From: a virus
IMG/VR virus record: IMGVR_UViG_3300007345_010896
Coordinates: 1-46,239 of that record
Length of the DNA: 46,239 nucleotides
Direction: 5' to 3' (one strand)
The notes under the pieces are model-generated. The model was not told where the DNA came from. It did not search any database and was given only the letters and a program-made list of their open reading frames with translations. Numbering within the stretch: the first letter of the stretch is position 1; the number at the start of each line of letters is the position of its first letter. Shown here one piece after another: positions 1 through 7,997 of the stretch. The position numbers and the translations under genes were made by a program.

Positions 1-213
1 TCAGGCGGCCTGATCGTCTTCGAAGGGCTGCAGTCGGTTGGCGATGCCGTCGAACCGCGCGGCCTCGGCGCGGAGGCGGTCAGCGCCGCGTCGGCGAGTC
101 GCCCTCGCCCGCCAGTCGCCGCTGTGATTCCTGTCCAGGTCGTCGGCCTGCTGCCATAGCGAAGCCGCCCTCGCGCGCGCCCAGCGCGCCTTGCCCATGC
201 TCTTCTGATCCAT
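1..213 (-). CDS. Small hypothetical protein
   Basis: A 70-residue, Arg/Ala-rich, highly charged protein with no membrane segment or signal peptide. I recognise no family. The central Arg-rich stretch (about residues 35-50) could bind nucleic acid, but this is only composition. It lies downstream of and in the same direction as the gene at 275-577, so the two may be co-transcribed leftwards, away from the P63C gene. Its stop codon is the first base of the window, so what follows it is unknown. Confidence 0.5.
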   Translation of the reverse strand: MDQKSMGKARWARARAASLWQQADDLDRNHSGDWRARATRRRGADRLRAEAARFDGIANRLQPFEDDQAA

Positions 214-274
214 GCAGCTACTGTCACCGCCGGCGGTCGCACGCGCCGATACGGAGGCAACGCGGGCTGACTGC

Positions 275-577
275 CTACCAAGTCCGATTCTTTCGCTGGG
301 CAGCGCGGGCCACTTCGCGCTGATCGATCTCCAAGCGAAGCCGCTGCTGATGCCTGACCGCCCACAGCTCAGACCCGATCACCCCCTGCTCGTAGCTGGT
401 GCAGATCCTGCGGCCGCGGTGCTGGTCGTCAAGATGACGGTCCACCTCGACCCACCAGACCTTATCGTCCACGCGCTGCGACAGGCGCAACACCTCCGTC
501 ATGCCGCAGTAGATGGCATCGGGAAGTTGATCGGCGCGGCTGGCGACCGAGCGCCAGCGGAAGTCGGGAGGGAGCAT
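275..577 (-). CDS. Hypothetical phage-type protein
   Basis: A 100-residue soluble protein that begins MLPPDFRWRSVASRADQLPD and has a cluster of Trp and Asp in the middle (WWVEVDRHLDD). No named family is recognised. It is divergent from the P63C gene; the 110-bp gap between their starts holds the palindrome at 641-667. The ribosome-binding site is weak, so the exact start is less sure than the frame. Confidence 0.5.
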   Translation of the reverse strand: MLPPDFRWRSVASRADQLPDAIYCGMTEVLRLSQRVDDKVWWVEVDRHLDDQHRGRRICTSYEQGVIGSELWAVRHQQRLRLEIDQREVARAAQRKNRTW

Positions 578-640
578 GCCCGCAGGATACGCCCGGCCGT
601 CTCAAGGACTGCGACCCAATTGCATGCATATTGCTTCACC

Positions 641-667
641 ATGCTTGCTTGCGCATACTGCAAGCAT
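641..667. promoter_or_regulatory. Perfect 8-bp inverted repeat, candidate operator
   Basis: ATGCTTGC at 641-648 is repeated as its exact complement GCAAGCAT at 660-667, with an 11-base spacer (19 bp centre to centre). It ends 20 bp before the ATG of the P63C gene, inside the divergent gap. The first arm continues into a second TTGC, so a direct TTGC repeat overlaps it. Position and symmetry fit a dimeric regulator site, perhaps autoregulation by the P63C protein. Binding is inference. Confidence 0.5.
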
Positions 668-687
668 CTTGAGACGGAGTGCTTGCG

Positions 688-1695
688 ATGACCGACGAAA
701 GCTCGACCGATACCCCACAGTCCGCAGGCGGCAAGGCGCGGGCAACAGCTCTTTCCAGCGCAAAGCGCTCGGAGATCGCGAAAAAGGCCGCGGAAGCCAG
801 GTGGGGCAGCGCGAAGAAAGCGACTCATGAGGGGACGCTCACCATCGCCGGCGTTCCGATCACCTGCTACGTGCTGGAGGATGGCAACCGCTACATCAGC
901 ACGCGCGGGATCATGAAGGCCCTCAAAAGACCGTGGCGCGGCCGTAAGTATGCCGGGACCGAATTGCCTGTGTTTTTGGAGGCGGCCAATCTCCACTCCT
1001 TTATAAACAATGACTTGAAGGAGATTTTGACCGGGACCGAAGTACGAAGTACGAAAGGAGTGGTGTCGGAAGCATTTAGGGCCGAGGCTCTGCCCGCGGT
1101 CTGCGACATCTATCTACGAGCACGAGTTGATCAAGCACTCACTGCCACCCAGTTGGTGGTAGCGCAGCAGGCTGAGGTTCTCGTACGCGCCCTTTCTCAG
1201 CTGGGCATCATTGCGCTAGTCGACGAGGCCACTGGCTACCAGGAGGTGCGACCGCGCGATGCGTTGCAGCAGTACCTGGACGTAGTGCTGCGAAAGGAAC
1301 TAGCCGCGTGGAGCAAGCGTTTCCCGGATGAATTCTACGAGAACATTTACAAGCTAAAAGGCTGGCCGTGGCCTGGCATGAAGAAGAACAGGTTTAGCGT
1401 GGTTGCCCACTACACGCGCGATCTCGTGTATGACCGGCTCGGGACGGGGGTGCTGACAGAGCTGGAGATGCGCACGCCGAAGAACGAAAACGGTGTCCGC
1501 GGCAACAAGCTTCATCAGTGGCTATCCGACGACGTCGGGCATCCACTCCTGGCGCAGCACCTCCACTCACTGATCATGTTCCAGCGGCTGGCCATTGCGA
1601 GCGGTCATGGGTGGCAGCGCTACGTGAAAATGGTCGATCAGGTACTCCCCAAAAAGGGCGACACGCTGGAGCTACCCCTCGGCGATCCTAATTGA
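688..1695 (+). CDS. P63C-domain phage protein
   Basis: A 335-residue protein of the P63C family, often carried by prophages and mobile elements and of uncertain function. The N-terminus (residues 10-40, GGKARATALSS... then KKAAEARWG) is the Lys/Arg-rich head usual in the family. The core follows, and the hallmark block with AAWSKRFPDEFYENIYKLKGW-type spacing lies at about residues 205-225, before a C-terminal helical part. I chose ATG 688; a GTG at 679 is in frame but poorly placed. The N-terminal half looks antirepressor-like (EDGNRYISTRGIMKAL), so a role in gene control is possible but unproven. The 3' half of the gene is less G+C-rich than the neighbouring structural genes, a sign of separate origin. 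Confidence 0.8.
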   Translation: MTDESSTDTPQSAGGKARATALSSAKRSEIAKKAAEARWGSAKKATHEGTLTIAGVPITCYVLEDGNRYISTRGIMKALKRPWRGRKYAGTELPVFLEAANLHSFINNDLKEILTGTEVRSTKGVVSEAFRAEALPAVCDIYLRARVDQALTATQLVVAQQAEVLVRALSQLGIIALVDEATGYQEVRPRDALQQYLDVVLRKELAAWSKRFPDEFYENIYKLKGWPWPGMKKNRFSVVAHYTRDLVYDRLGTGVLTELEMRTPKNENGVRGNKLHQWLSDDVGHPLLAQHLHSLIMFQRLAIASGHGWQRYVKMVDQVLPKKGDTLELPLGDPN

Positions 1696-1871
1696 CTAGC
1701 TTCGGCAAGTCGCTGTGTCGATTGCCTAGGGATCTCTCTACGCGTTGAATTCGGAGGGTCACCCCTTGTCATTAAGGTGGATCGCTTCCGCGTCCAGACC
1801 GATGGTAAGGTTTGACCACGCCGGATGTTCCGCAGAGCGTTAACTAATTGATGGGACAAAAGGACTTAACC

Positions 1872-2516
1872 ATGCGCGTCTTTAAGCACTTTCAGGACTC
1901 AGATCACGCTAAAGCGCTCACCGAAGGTACTGTGTGGCTCAGCACCCTAGAGCACTGCCGTAGGTGCGAAGACAGACTTCGTGGCGACAAAGCTGAGGGA
2001 AAGATCACTCTGGGTAGCGGCGTGATTGGCGGGACACTAGAGGATCCAAGTGTTGCACGCTTTGCATCAATGGCAGGCTTCAAGCTAGGTCGAGACGTCA
2101 GGGTGAACTTCCACAATTGCTTCGCTACCAGGACGATGGAGAACGCTTACCTTGTTTCCACAGCGCTTGCCCCCTACTCCGATGAACAGCTGCTCATGGA
2201 ATTTGGGCGCCACTGCGTCCAGATATCGGACGTTGATCTTTTTTACCACCGCGTGACGAAGGCTCTTGAGCGCACCATCGGATTGTTGAAACTAGGCAAC
2301 CGAAATCACGTCACCTACTCCGACCCCTATTTCGAAGGCCTTGCCCCGGCGCCAGGCGAACTTGGATTTGTCAAAAGCCCAAGTATTTTCGGCCCGCAGA
2401 ACGAGTTCAGGTTCCTATGGATCGTGAATGACGATCACACCTATAAGGATTTCGGACTCCACGTACCCCAAGTCGCTGAACTATGCAAAGTCGTTCCTAC
2501 TGGTTCACAAGATTAA
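1872..2516 (+). CDS. Unrecognised 214-residue accessory protein
   Basis: Start is ATG 1872, preceded at good spacing by AAAGGA; in-frame starts at 1848 and 1851 lack such a site. The protein opens MRVFKHFQDSDHAKALTEG and continues with a G-T-V-W-L-S-T-L-E pattern, then ends with a QNEFRFLWI block near residue 178. This layout (an early 'expression/appearance' strand, a Cys in the middle as HNCFA, then an E-F-R motif) recalls DUF2971-like proteins found in accessory islands and sometimes linked to defence, but I cannot assign it to that family. No signal peptide or membrane segment. It follows the P63C gene in the same direction after 176 bp, and base composition is lower in G+C than the surroundings. 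A lysogenic-conversion or anti-phage role is speculation. Confidence 0.7.
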   Translation: MRVFKHFQDSDHAKALTEGTVWLSTLEHCRRCEDRLRGDKAEGKITLGSGVIGGTLEDPSVARFASMAGFKLGRDVRVNFHNCFATRTMENAYLVSTALAPYSDEQLLMEFGRHCVQISDVDLFYHRVTKALERTIGLLKLGNRNHVTYSDPYFEGLAPAPGELGFVKSPSIFGPQNEFRFLWIVNDDHTYKDFGLHVPQVAELCKVVPTGSQD

Positions 2517-2701
2517 GAGGAGCCAAGGAAAAGGGTTCGGCGCCCGCACTTATGAAGCAGATTTCTTTCGAGACCGGGGGACCGGAGCGGGACTAACTTT
2601 CATTGGGAAGACCAGCAGGATAAGGGGCCTGGAACTGAGGTTCTGGGAGCCCTGCCAGGAAGCTGCAAAGGTGCCTGCGGCGCGCTGCTCAGGCGCCCCG
2701 G

Positions 2702-2732
2702 CATCCGGGCTGAGCTGCCTGCGGCTCCCGGA
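2702..2732. repeat. Inverted repeat without T-tract
   Basis: ATCCGGG (2702-2708) and CCCGGAT (726-732 of the 2,000s, i.e. 2726-2732) form a perfect 7-bp stem. A second small one, CGCGGC/GCCGCG, lies around 2755-2770. They occupy the 291-bp convergent gap between the forward gene ending at 2516 and the reverse SRAP gene ending at 2808. No U-run follows on either strand, so they are not convincing intrinsic terminators. I see nothing else in this gap. Confidence 0.35.
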
Positions 2733-2807
2733 TCCGGCATATCGATGATGGGTCGCGGCGATGCCGCGGACCATAGGCCAACTGCGTAAGACAGTGTGGG
2801 CGCTGCC

Positions 2808-3740
2808 CTACGCCGCCAGACGATGCTCGTAGAACGGATGCCGCTTGTCGTCGAAGATCGCGTAGAGCGCGCCCAAGTCGGCCGGGTTGGGGTTGAGCCA
2901 GGCATCCACGTGTTCGGGCTTGATGTTGATGATCGTCCGGTCATGGCCGGCCTCGGCGACCTCGGGCTCGGGGTCATCGGTGATTGCGGCGAAGGACAGC
3001 AGATCGGGCTCCTTGCCGGCCGGGTCCACCCAGTGCGACCACAGGCAGGCCACCAGCATCGGATCGCCCGTGCGGGGCGTGAACTGCACCACCTGGTTGC
3101 CGCCATCCGGCCCCTCCACGTTCTCATAGAAGGTGTCCACCACCATGAGCGCGTGCGTGTGCCCGAAAGCCGGCCGCCAGAAGCCCTCTAGGCTGTCGCG
3201 CCGGGCGTTGTAGGTGCCGGGGTAGCGCTGGTCATAGCTTGCCGGCTTGCCGGCAAGCCGGCACTGGTAGCGCATCGGCTTCACCACTCGCCTGCCGCCC
3301 TCCGACACGACCACGGTGCCGTACACGCCGGGGAAGATGCGCGAGTCCCGTGCCACGTCCTCAGTGCGCCGGAGGTCGGCCAGCTTGCCCTGGGCTCGGG
3401 CGATCTTGTTGGTGGCCACCCGCACGTCGTTCTCGGCCTTCTTCGTGACCTTGGTTTGCAGCGCGCGCTCGGCGTTGACCAGGCGGGTTTTCTGGGCGAA
3501 CAGCTCCTGCTCAAAGGCAGTGGCATCGCCGGCGTTCCAGTCCTGGATCTCCGCCCACACCGAACGCTCGGCAGGGGTCTTGCCCGCGGCAAATGCATCA
3601 TCCATGGCCTTCGGCGTCTTTGGCCGCTTCTTGCCGGGATCGTGGGCATACAGCGCCGCGAACTCGTCCATAGACACGACTGCGCCGAACTCGCGCACCA
3701 GCTTGTGGTAATCGGCCTTGATTTGAGCGGAGTAGCACAT
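2808..3740 (-). CDS. SRAP (HMCES/YedK-like) abasic-site protein
   Basis: A 310-residue SOS-response-associated peptidase family protein. SRAP proteins form a covalent thiazolidine link between the N-terminal Cys and abasic sites in single-stranded DNA, shielding them. Start 3740 is chosen because it puts Cys at residue 2 (MCYSAQ), the position the chemistry needs after Met removal; an in-frame start at 3767 would bury it. The expected active-site residues are visible: Asn178 in YNARRDS, Glu206 in TFYEN and His266 in GHDRTIINI. Unlike the usual 220-residue enzymes it carries an insertion of about 100 residues (55-135), Lys/Glu-rich and probably coiled coil. It is divergent from the zinc-ribbon gene. 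In a prophage it could protect the genome during replication or be a passenger. Confidence 0.88.
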   Translation of the reverse strand: MCYSAQIKADYHKLVREFGAVVSMDEFAALYAHDPGKKRPKTPKAMDDAFAAGKTPAERSVWAEIQDWNAGDATAFEQELFAQKTRLVNAERALQTKVTKKAENDVRVATNKIARAQGKLADLRRTEDVARDSRIFPGVYGTVVVSEGGRRVVKPMRYQCRLAGKPASYDQRYPGTYNARRDSLEGFWRPAFGHTHALMVVDTFYENVEGPDGGNQVVQFTPRTGDPMLVACLWSHWVDPAGKEPDLLSFAAITDDPEPEVAEAGHDRTIINIKPEHVDAWLNPNPADLGALYAIFDDKRHPFYEHRLAA

Positions 3741-3863
3741 GGCCGGATTACACCACGGCCCGCTCAAGGATCCGTGAGCGACGAAATCTGCCGAACCTTA
3801 ACAAGCGGACGGCTATGATTCACGTTCGAGGCATCCCGGCCCCGTCGCCAACCACAGAGGCCC

Positions 3864-4151
3864 ATGCCCAACACCGGACAGTTCTATCTCGTTGACGTCG
3901 CTGGCCAGGCAGACGAGGCTGGGCGGCTCCTTGAAGTAACGAGCGTTCAGTGCCGATGCCTGCCGTGCGGCTGGTCGTTTGACGCCTTGCCTGGCCGGGG
4001 CCTGATTGCCATTGCGGGAGGAGCCGTTCTCGCCTGCCCGCATTGTGAAAATCGTCAGGCTGTCAGCCTGGCTAGATTTTCTGAGTTCATTGACCGCGTT
4101 GGCAGCGGGTCTCGTCCGGCACCCACGGATGCCGATCACCTGAGCCACTAG
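3864..4151 (+). CDS. Small zinc-ribbon-like protein
   Basis: A 95-residue protein with two Cys pairs, CRCLPCGW (about residues 30-37) and CPHCENRQ (about 58-65), spaced as in a zinc ribbon. It starts MPNTGQFYLVDVAG. A GAGG sequence lies just before the ATG. A TATGAT hexamer at 3814-3819 is a possible -10 element. Function is unknown; similar short two-CxxC proteins are common among Xanthomonadaceae phage genes. It faces the acyltransferase gene tail to tail. Confidence 0.65.
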   Translation: MPNTGQFYLVDVAGQADEAGRLLEVTSVQCRCLPCGWSFDALPGRGLIAIAGGAVLACPHCENRQAVSLARFSEFIDRVGSGSRPAPTDADHLSH

Positions 4152-4168
4152 GGGCTGAAACGGTGGCG

Positions 4169-4270
4169 ATGCAGCTGGCCAGCGAGCCGCCGGCGATGGA
4201 GGCCTATCGCGTCAGCCGGGCAGTGAACATGCCCCGGAACAATACCGATGCCCTGCTACAGGCCATCTGA
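4169..4270 (+). CDS. Possible 33-residue ORF
   Basis: A short open frame from ATG 4169 (or GTG 4163) to TGA 4268, with codon use like coding DNA but no strong ribosome-binding site. No domain can be seen. It fills most of the gap between the zinc-ribbon gene and the convergent acyltransferase, and could equally be a gene remnant. Confidence 0.25.
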   Translation: MQLASEPPAMEAYRVSRAVNMPRNNTDALLQAI

Positions 4271-4283
4271 CCACCCACTGGGG

Positions 4284-5291
4284 TCAAATGCTGGCGCCGG
4301 CCCCTGTACCAGCCCTGCTCTTTATCCTGTCCACCATGTTCAAGAGCCAGCTGAAGTCAAACGCCCAGGGGAAGATTCGTCCGCCAGCAGCGCATGCAAC
4401 CGAGATGAAAAGCGCTAGAACCGACACCGCCACGACCTTCACAGGAAGCTGGAGCGTTGCCATCAGAGCGATGATGCCGAATGCGTACATCGCCTTCAGG
4501 ACGTAGATGTGCCCAATGAAGATCGCAAGTGACTGGCGCCCGAGCGCCGCGAGCCTAGCCGAATCCGGGATCAACATGAAGACGGCAGCGGACCCAATTA
4601 CACCCAGCGCGAGCTGCGCAGCACGCAGCGCAAGCCCCTGCCCCGGGCTGACTCCGAACCCCTCGTAAGGCGTGTGCGCCCACAGCCACTGAAGGGAAAC
4701 TCCGCGGGAAAGGTATGCGGCGGCACCTATGGCAAAGAGCATGGCAACAGCGGCGATAGGCTTTGCCGACGGAAGCCTAGGCCCGCCACCCTTGGCGAAC
4801 AGGTGGCCTAGGACGAAGAACGGGAGCATCGAGGCTGTCCGCCCTATCGACCAGGAATGGTTGAACTCAGGGGCCAAGCCGGAGAGCAAGCTGATGCAGA
4901 TGGCCACGAAGACAGGCGCACCCGTGGCGACCATCACAGGAAGCAGAAGCCGCCAGCAGAACAGGCTCACCAGATACCAAAGCGCCCAGTAGGGGTTGCT
5001 GATCTGGTAGGAAAAAGGCTCATTGCCGAGCACTGAGACCATCCCATTCGTGGCCAGCTGATGGGCCAAATAGGGAAGAACCACGAAAGCGACAAGCGCT
5101 CTTGCGCGTCTCACATCAAGGACGTCAGCACACACTAGTCCGGAAAGAAACACGAACGCCGGCATGTGGAACATGTAGATCCACCGGTACAGCACCTGAC
5201 CTGAGTCCAATGGCAACCACTCGATCAGATGACCTGCAACGACCAGCACCATGAGCACGAATTTCGCTGCGTCGATCCTTGTGTTACGCAT
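4284..5291 (-). CDS. Acyltransferase-3 family membrane protein
   Basis: A 335-residue integral membrane O-acyltransferase (family of OafA and phage Oac proteins), which usually adds acetyl groups to surface sugars. The N-terminus shows the family signature: Arg5 and Asp7 in RIDAAKF, His21 in VVAGHL and FHMPAFVFLSG at residues 41-51. About ten hydrophobic segments follow. Start 5291 is set by a strong GGAAGGGGG site; the longer frame upstream does not look like protein. It sits directly after the receptor-binding gene, at the end of the late region, the place where seroconverting phages carry such genes. Likely role: altering lipopolysaccharide so that related phages cannot adsorb. Substrate is unknown. 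Confidence 0.85.
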   Translation of the reverse strand: MRNTRIDAAKFVLMVLVVAGHLIEWLPLDSGQVLYRWIYMFHMPAFVFLSGLVCADVLDVRRARALVAFVVLPYLAHQLATNGMVSVLGNEPFSYQISNPYWALWYLVSLFCWRLLLPVMVATGAPVFVAICISLLSGLAPEFNHSWSIGRTASMLPFFVLGHLFAKGGGPRLPSAKPIAAVAMLFAIGAAAYLSRGVSLQWLWAHTPYEGFGVSPGQGLALRAAQLALGVIGSAAVFMLIPDSARLAALGRQSLAIFIGHIYVLKAMYAFGIIALMATLQLPVKVVAVSVLALFISVACAAGGRIFPWAFDFSWLLNMVDRIKSRAGTGAGASI

Positions 5292-5350
5292 ACTTCCCCC
5301 TTCCTGAGGGGCGAATTCTAACCCAGGGCACTTCCTTGTGCCCCGGCTGC

Positions 5351-7993
5351 TCAGGAGATCCGGGCAGCCCAGTGGTACTTCCCGGCGCCTCCGGCGATCG
5401 AGCTCACGGTGAAACCCTCCCGATCCAAGCTGTCGATTCTGAGGTCTGCTGCACCGCCAATCGGGCTGATGAGCGGCTGAGGGATCTGGTTGCACGGGAA
5501 CGGGAACATAACCTCGGCACCAACATCGGCAATCCCTCCCATCTCGTTGTAGAGCGGGAACAAGCACCACCAGTACTCGCCACTATGCCGGCCTCCTGCC
5601 AAGAGACGGCGACCACCGAGAATGCAGCAGTCCTCCGTCTCAATATCGTTCCGCGTCCCGTCCCGCTTGATCGCATCGTAGCGGAACTTTCGGCCGGTAC
5701 GGAAAGTCCCGTTCTCCCGCATGGACACCTCGATCACCTCCAGCGCTTGGGAGGTCGATGTGATTCCGTAGTAGAGCTTTCCATCGTGGAAGCACATGCC
5801 CTGCGAAACGTTGTACTCCTTGCCTGTGTACACCTGGTACACCAAGGCTGTTCCGTTGTACTCGTCATCTGAAAGATCAGGAACGAACGTGCCCCACCTC
5901 GTCAAATCGGTGCCAGTGCTGTCACTGAAGTCATTGGAGCCCATACCGAGCACAACCTTGAAGATGCGGTGGGCGTAAGTCCCCTGACCGGTCATCAAGT
6001 AGATGACGTGGTCTGCCTCTCCCCAGCAGCAGACCGCGCCGCTCCCGCCGATCTCCTTTGTCACTGCGCCGCCGGGACCACGAACGAAAAATTCGATCGA
6101 GACACGGGGCGTGCCGACTGGATCGTTGAAGTTGAGGAACGCTCCATCGGAGTAGCTAGTCGCATCAAGAAGCAGGTCGACGCGTGGAAGTACGCTGGTG
6201 GAGCTTTCCCCGTTACCCATCAGCAGCACGCCATTTCGCGAGTTGAAGTCCGCCGTCGCAACATGGCCGAAGTTGTGGGTCAGGTTTCCAGCACCGCCGA
6301 ATCCACCCTCCAGGTCCGCCCAGTACCGGATGATATTAGCTGGAGCGCTATGGTCGGCTGGAGCGGCATCGAAGGACCAGACTCGATCCCTGACGATGGT
6401 GAGACCTTGTGCGGAGAATTTTCCTCGCACAACGATGCACCGACTTTCCGTGCTGTCAGCCTGGCTATCGGCCAAAGCGTACTGAGGAGTGCGAACCTCA
6501 TTCACCAGTGGCAGCATTTCGCCCGACACAAATGCGCCGTTCTTGCGCATCAGGAGAGTGGCGAACTGGGCCGGGCGAACAGCATTGTTTCCGATCTTCC
6601 GAACGGTATTTGTGTCCCAATCCCAGATCAGAACTTCATTGTCAGCAAAAGCCCAGCTCGTCGTAATAGCTCCAGTAGTGCCCGGGCTGATCTGCTTGAT
6701 GTTGGAGCCATTCCAGCCCAGAGCGAACATCGTCAGCCCTGTGGCCGACACGGTGGCCCCATCCACGGAAATCGGCGACGCGCCACTGCTGTCACGTGAG
6801 AAGGTGAGATGCGAGTACAGGAGCTTGGTGCGAGAGTTCACAACCGACAGTGCGGCATGGTCCCCGATCGAGTTGAATGAGTTTCTAGTCTGAGCCAGAT
6901 GTCCAGTGGTGGCATAACCACCGGTGCGGCAATTCGCCATTAGCACATGCGGCATCGGCTTGGTGCCGTTGTTGGGGTATACAGCGATGACGTTCTGAAC
7001 CAAATCCCATAGGAGAACAGAGTTCACCGGGATGCTGAACGGAGCCGCGTACGTCCCTGCGGCAATGGTTTGAAGCTGCTTGCCACTTGCTGCGACGAGA
7101 AAAAGCGCTGATGCCGCTAGGTTGACACTCATGGGAACGACGCCCGACGAAATGATTCCGTCCGTGTACCACGGTGCCACCACAAGCTGAGATTCACGGA
7201 GGTCGTCGGCCATCCGCAGGATGACTCCCTGTAACAAGCCGGAGACGATCTGTCCAAACTTGTTGTAGGCAAGCAGAGCATAGCTCGAGGGGCGAGCAGA
7301 AAAATTGTTCTGCACCGCCATTTCATTCGTAGTGAAGTCCCAGATCAGCACTTGACCAACGCCGACGGCATAGACCGTATCAGACGCCAATGAAACTTCT
7401 CGATGTACGGTCACGCCACCGCGTCGATCTCGGATGCCGATGGCCCCGGCAGAGAAGTGGAGGTTGAGAAGCCCTCCACTGCCGGGTACGAAGCCCTTGA
7501 AGAATGAACTTCCAGAACCAGACCCATTCAGCGTGGTGGTGATCAGCTCCAGCTGCAGGTCGACCTGCGAGTAATCGGACTTATCCAGCAGCAGATCGCC
7601 ACGCAGCCACTCCCATCCAGTCGCAGAAGAGGATCTCCTGACGAATCGACCATAATTGGGGACAACCTGTGCTCCCGGCTTGACAGGATCTACATGTGAT
7701 CCCGAGTCGGTGGCCATCGAAATATCCGCCTGCGCGCCGATCGGCTGGCTAATGCCTGGTTCGACGGAGATGAGCCTCGACCATGTCGATTCTCCGATGG
7801 CCCCCCCCGCCTGACCCGCCTTAAGCGCCTCAACTTCGGCAGGGAGTCCGGATGCTTCGATCTGGCCCTCCACGAACACCTTCAGCACCGAAGCAGGGGC
7901 CTGAGCGTTCATGCCTCCTTGCAGTACCGCCAGCTTCGTACCCGCCCCAATCGCCGTAATGTCCTGATACTGGCTGAGCTCTTTCTCTGCCAC
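5351..7993 (-). CDS. Receptor-binding protein / tail spike-like
   Basis: An 880-residue protein at the end of the tail operon, where the host-recognition protein is expected. The start is GTG 7993: GGAAAGGGG precedes it at correct spacing and it lies five bases past the stop of the upstream gene, while ATG 8029 lies inside that gene and has no such site. The first 120 residues probably attach to the baseplate. Residues 150-500 hold three degenerate repeats of about 110-128 residues, each with a VL(I/L)WD block (Trp218, Trp329, Trp457) followed by a P..xxLL...G...SG pattern. The C-terminal 380 residues have further strand-turn motifs (HVIYLMTGQG, GMCFHDGKLYYGI) suggesting a beta-propeller-like fold. 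Base composition is lower in G+C than the baseplate genes. Any enzymatic activity is unknown. Confidence 0.78.
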   Translation of the reverse strand: MAEKELSQYQDITAIGAGTKLAVLQGGMNAQAPASVLKVFVEGQIEASGLPAEVEALKAGQAGGAIGESTWSRLISVEPGISQPIGAQADISMATDSGSHVDPVKPGAQVVPNYGRFVRRSSSATGWEWLRGDLLLDKSDYSQVDLQLELITTTLNGSGSGSSFFKGFVPGSGGLLNLHFSAGAIGIRDRRGGVTVHREVSLASDTVYAVGVGQVLIWDFTTNEMAVQNNFSARPSSYALLAYNKFGQIVSGLLQGVILRMADDLRESQLVVAPWYTDGIISSGVVPMSVNLAASALFLVAASGKQLQTIAAGTYAAPFSIPVNSVLLWDLVQNVIAVYPNNGTKPMPHVLMANCRTGGYATTGHLAQTRNSFNSIGDHAALSVVNSRTKLLYSHLTFSRDSSGASPISVDGATVSATGLTMFALGWNGSNIKQISPGTTGAITTSWAFADNEVLIWDWDTNTVRKIGNNAVRPAQFATLLMRKNGAFVSGEMLPLVNEVRTPQYALADSQADSTESRCIVVRGKFSAQGLTIVRDRVWSFDAAPADHSAPANIIRYWADLEGGFGGAGNLTHNFGHVATADFNSRNGVLLMGNGESSTSVLPRVDLLLDATSYSDGAFLNFNDPVGTPRVSIEFFVRGPGGAVTKEIGGSGAVCCWGEADHVIYLMTGQGTYAHRIFKVVLGMGSNDFSDSTGTDLTRWGTFVPDLSDDEYNGTALVYQVYTGKEYNVSQGMCFHDGKLYYGITSTSQALEVIEVSMRENGTFRTGRKFRYDAIKRDGTRNDIETEDCCILGGRRLLAGGRHSGEYWWCLFPLYNEMGGIADVGAEVMFPFPCNQIPQPLISPIGGAADLRIDSLDREGFTVSSIAGGAGKYHWAARIS

Positions 7994-7997
7994 GGTG

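Noticed and set aside
2702-2770. Bidirectional terminator in the convergent gap
   Set aside because: Good stems but no T-run on either strand.
5279-6799. Forward-strand frames across the receptor-binding gene
   Set aside because: They overlap a well-supported reverse gene with coherent repeats and have no domain of their own.
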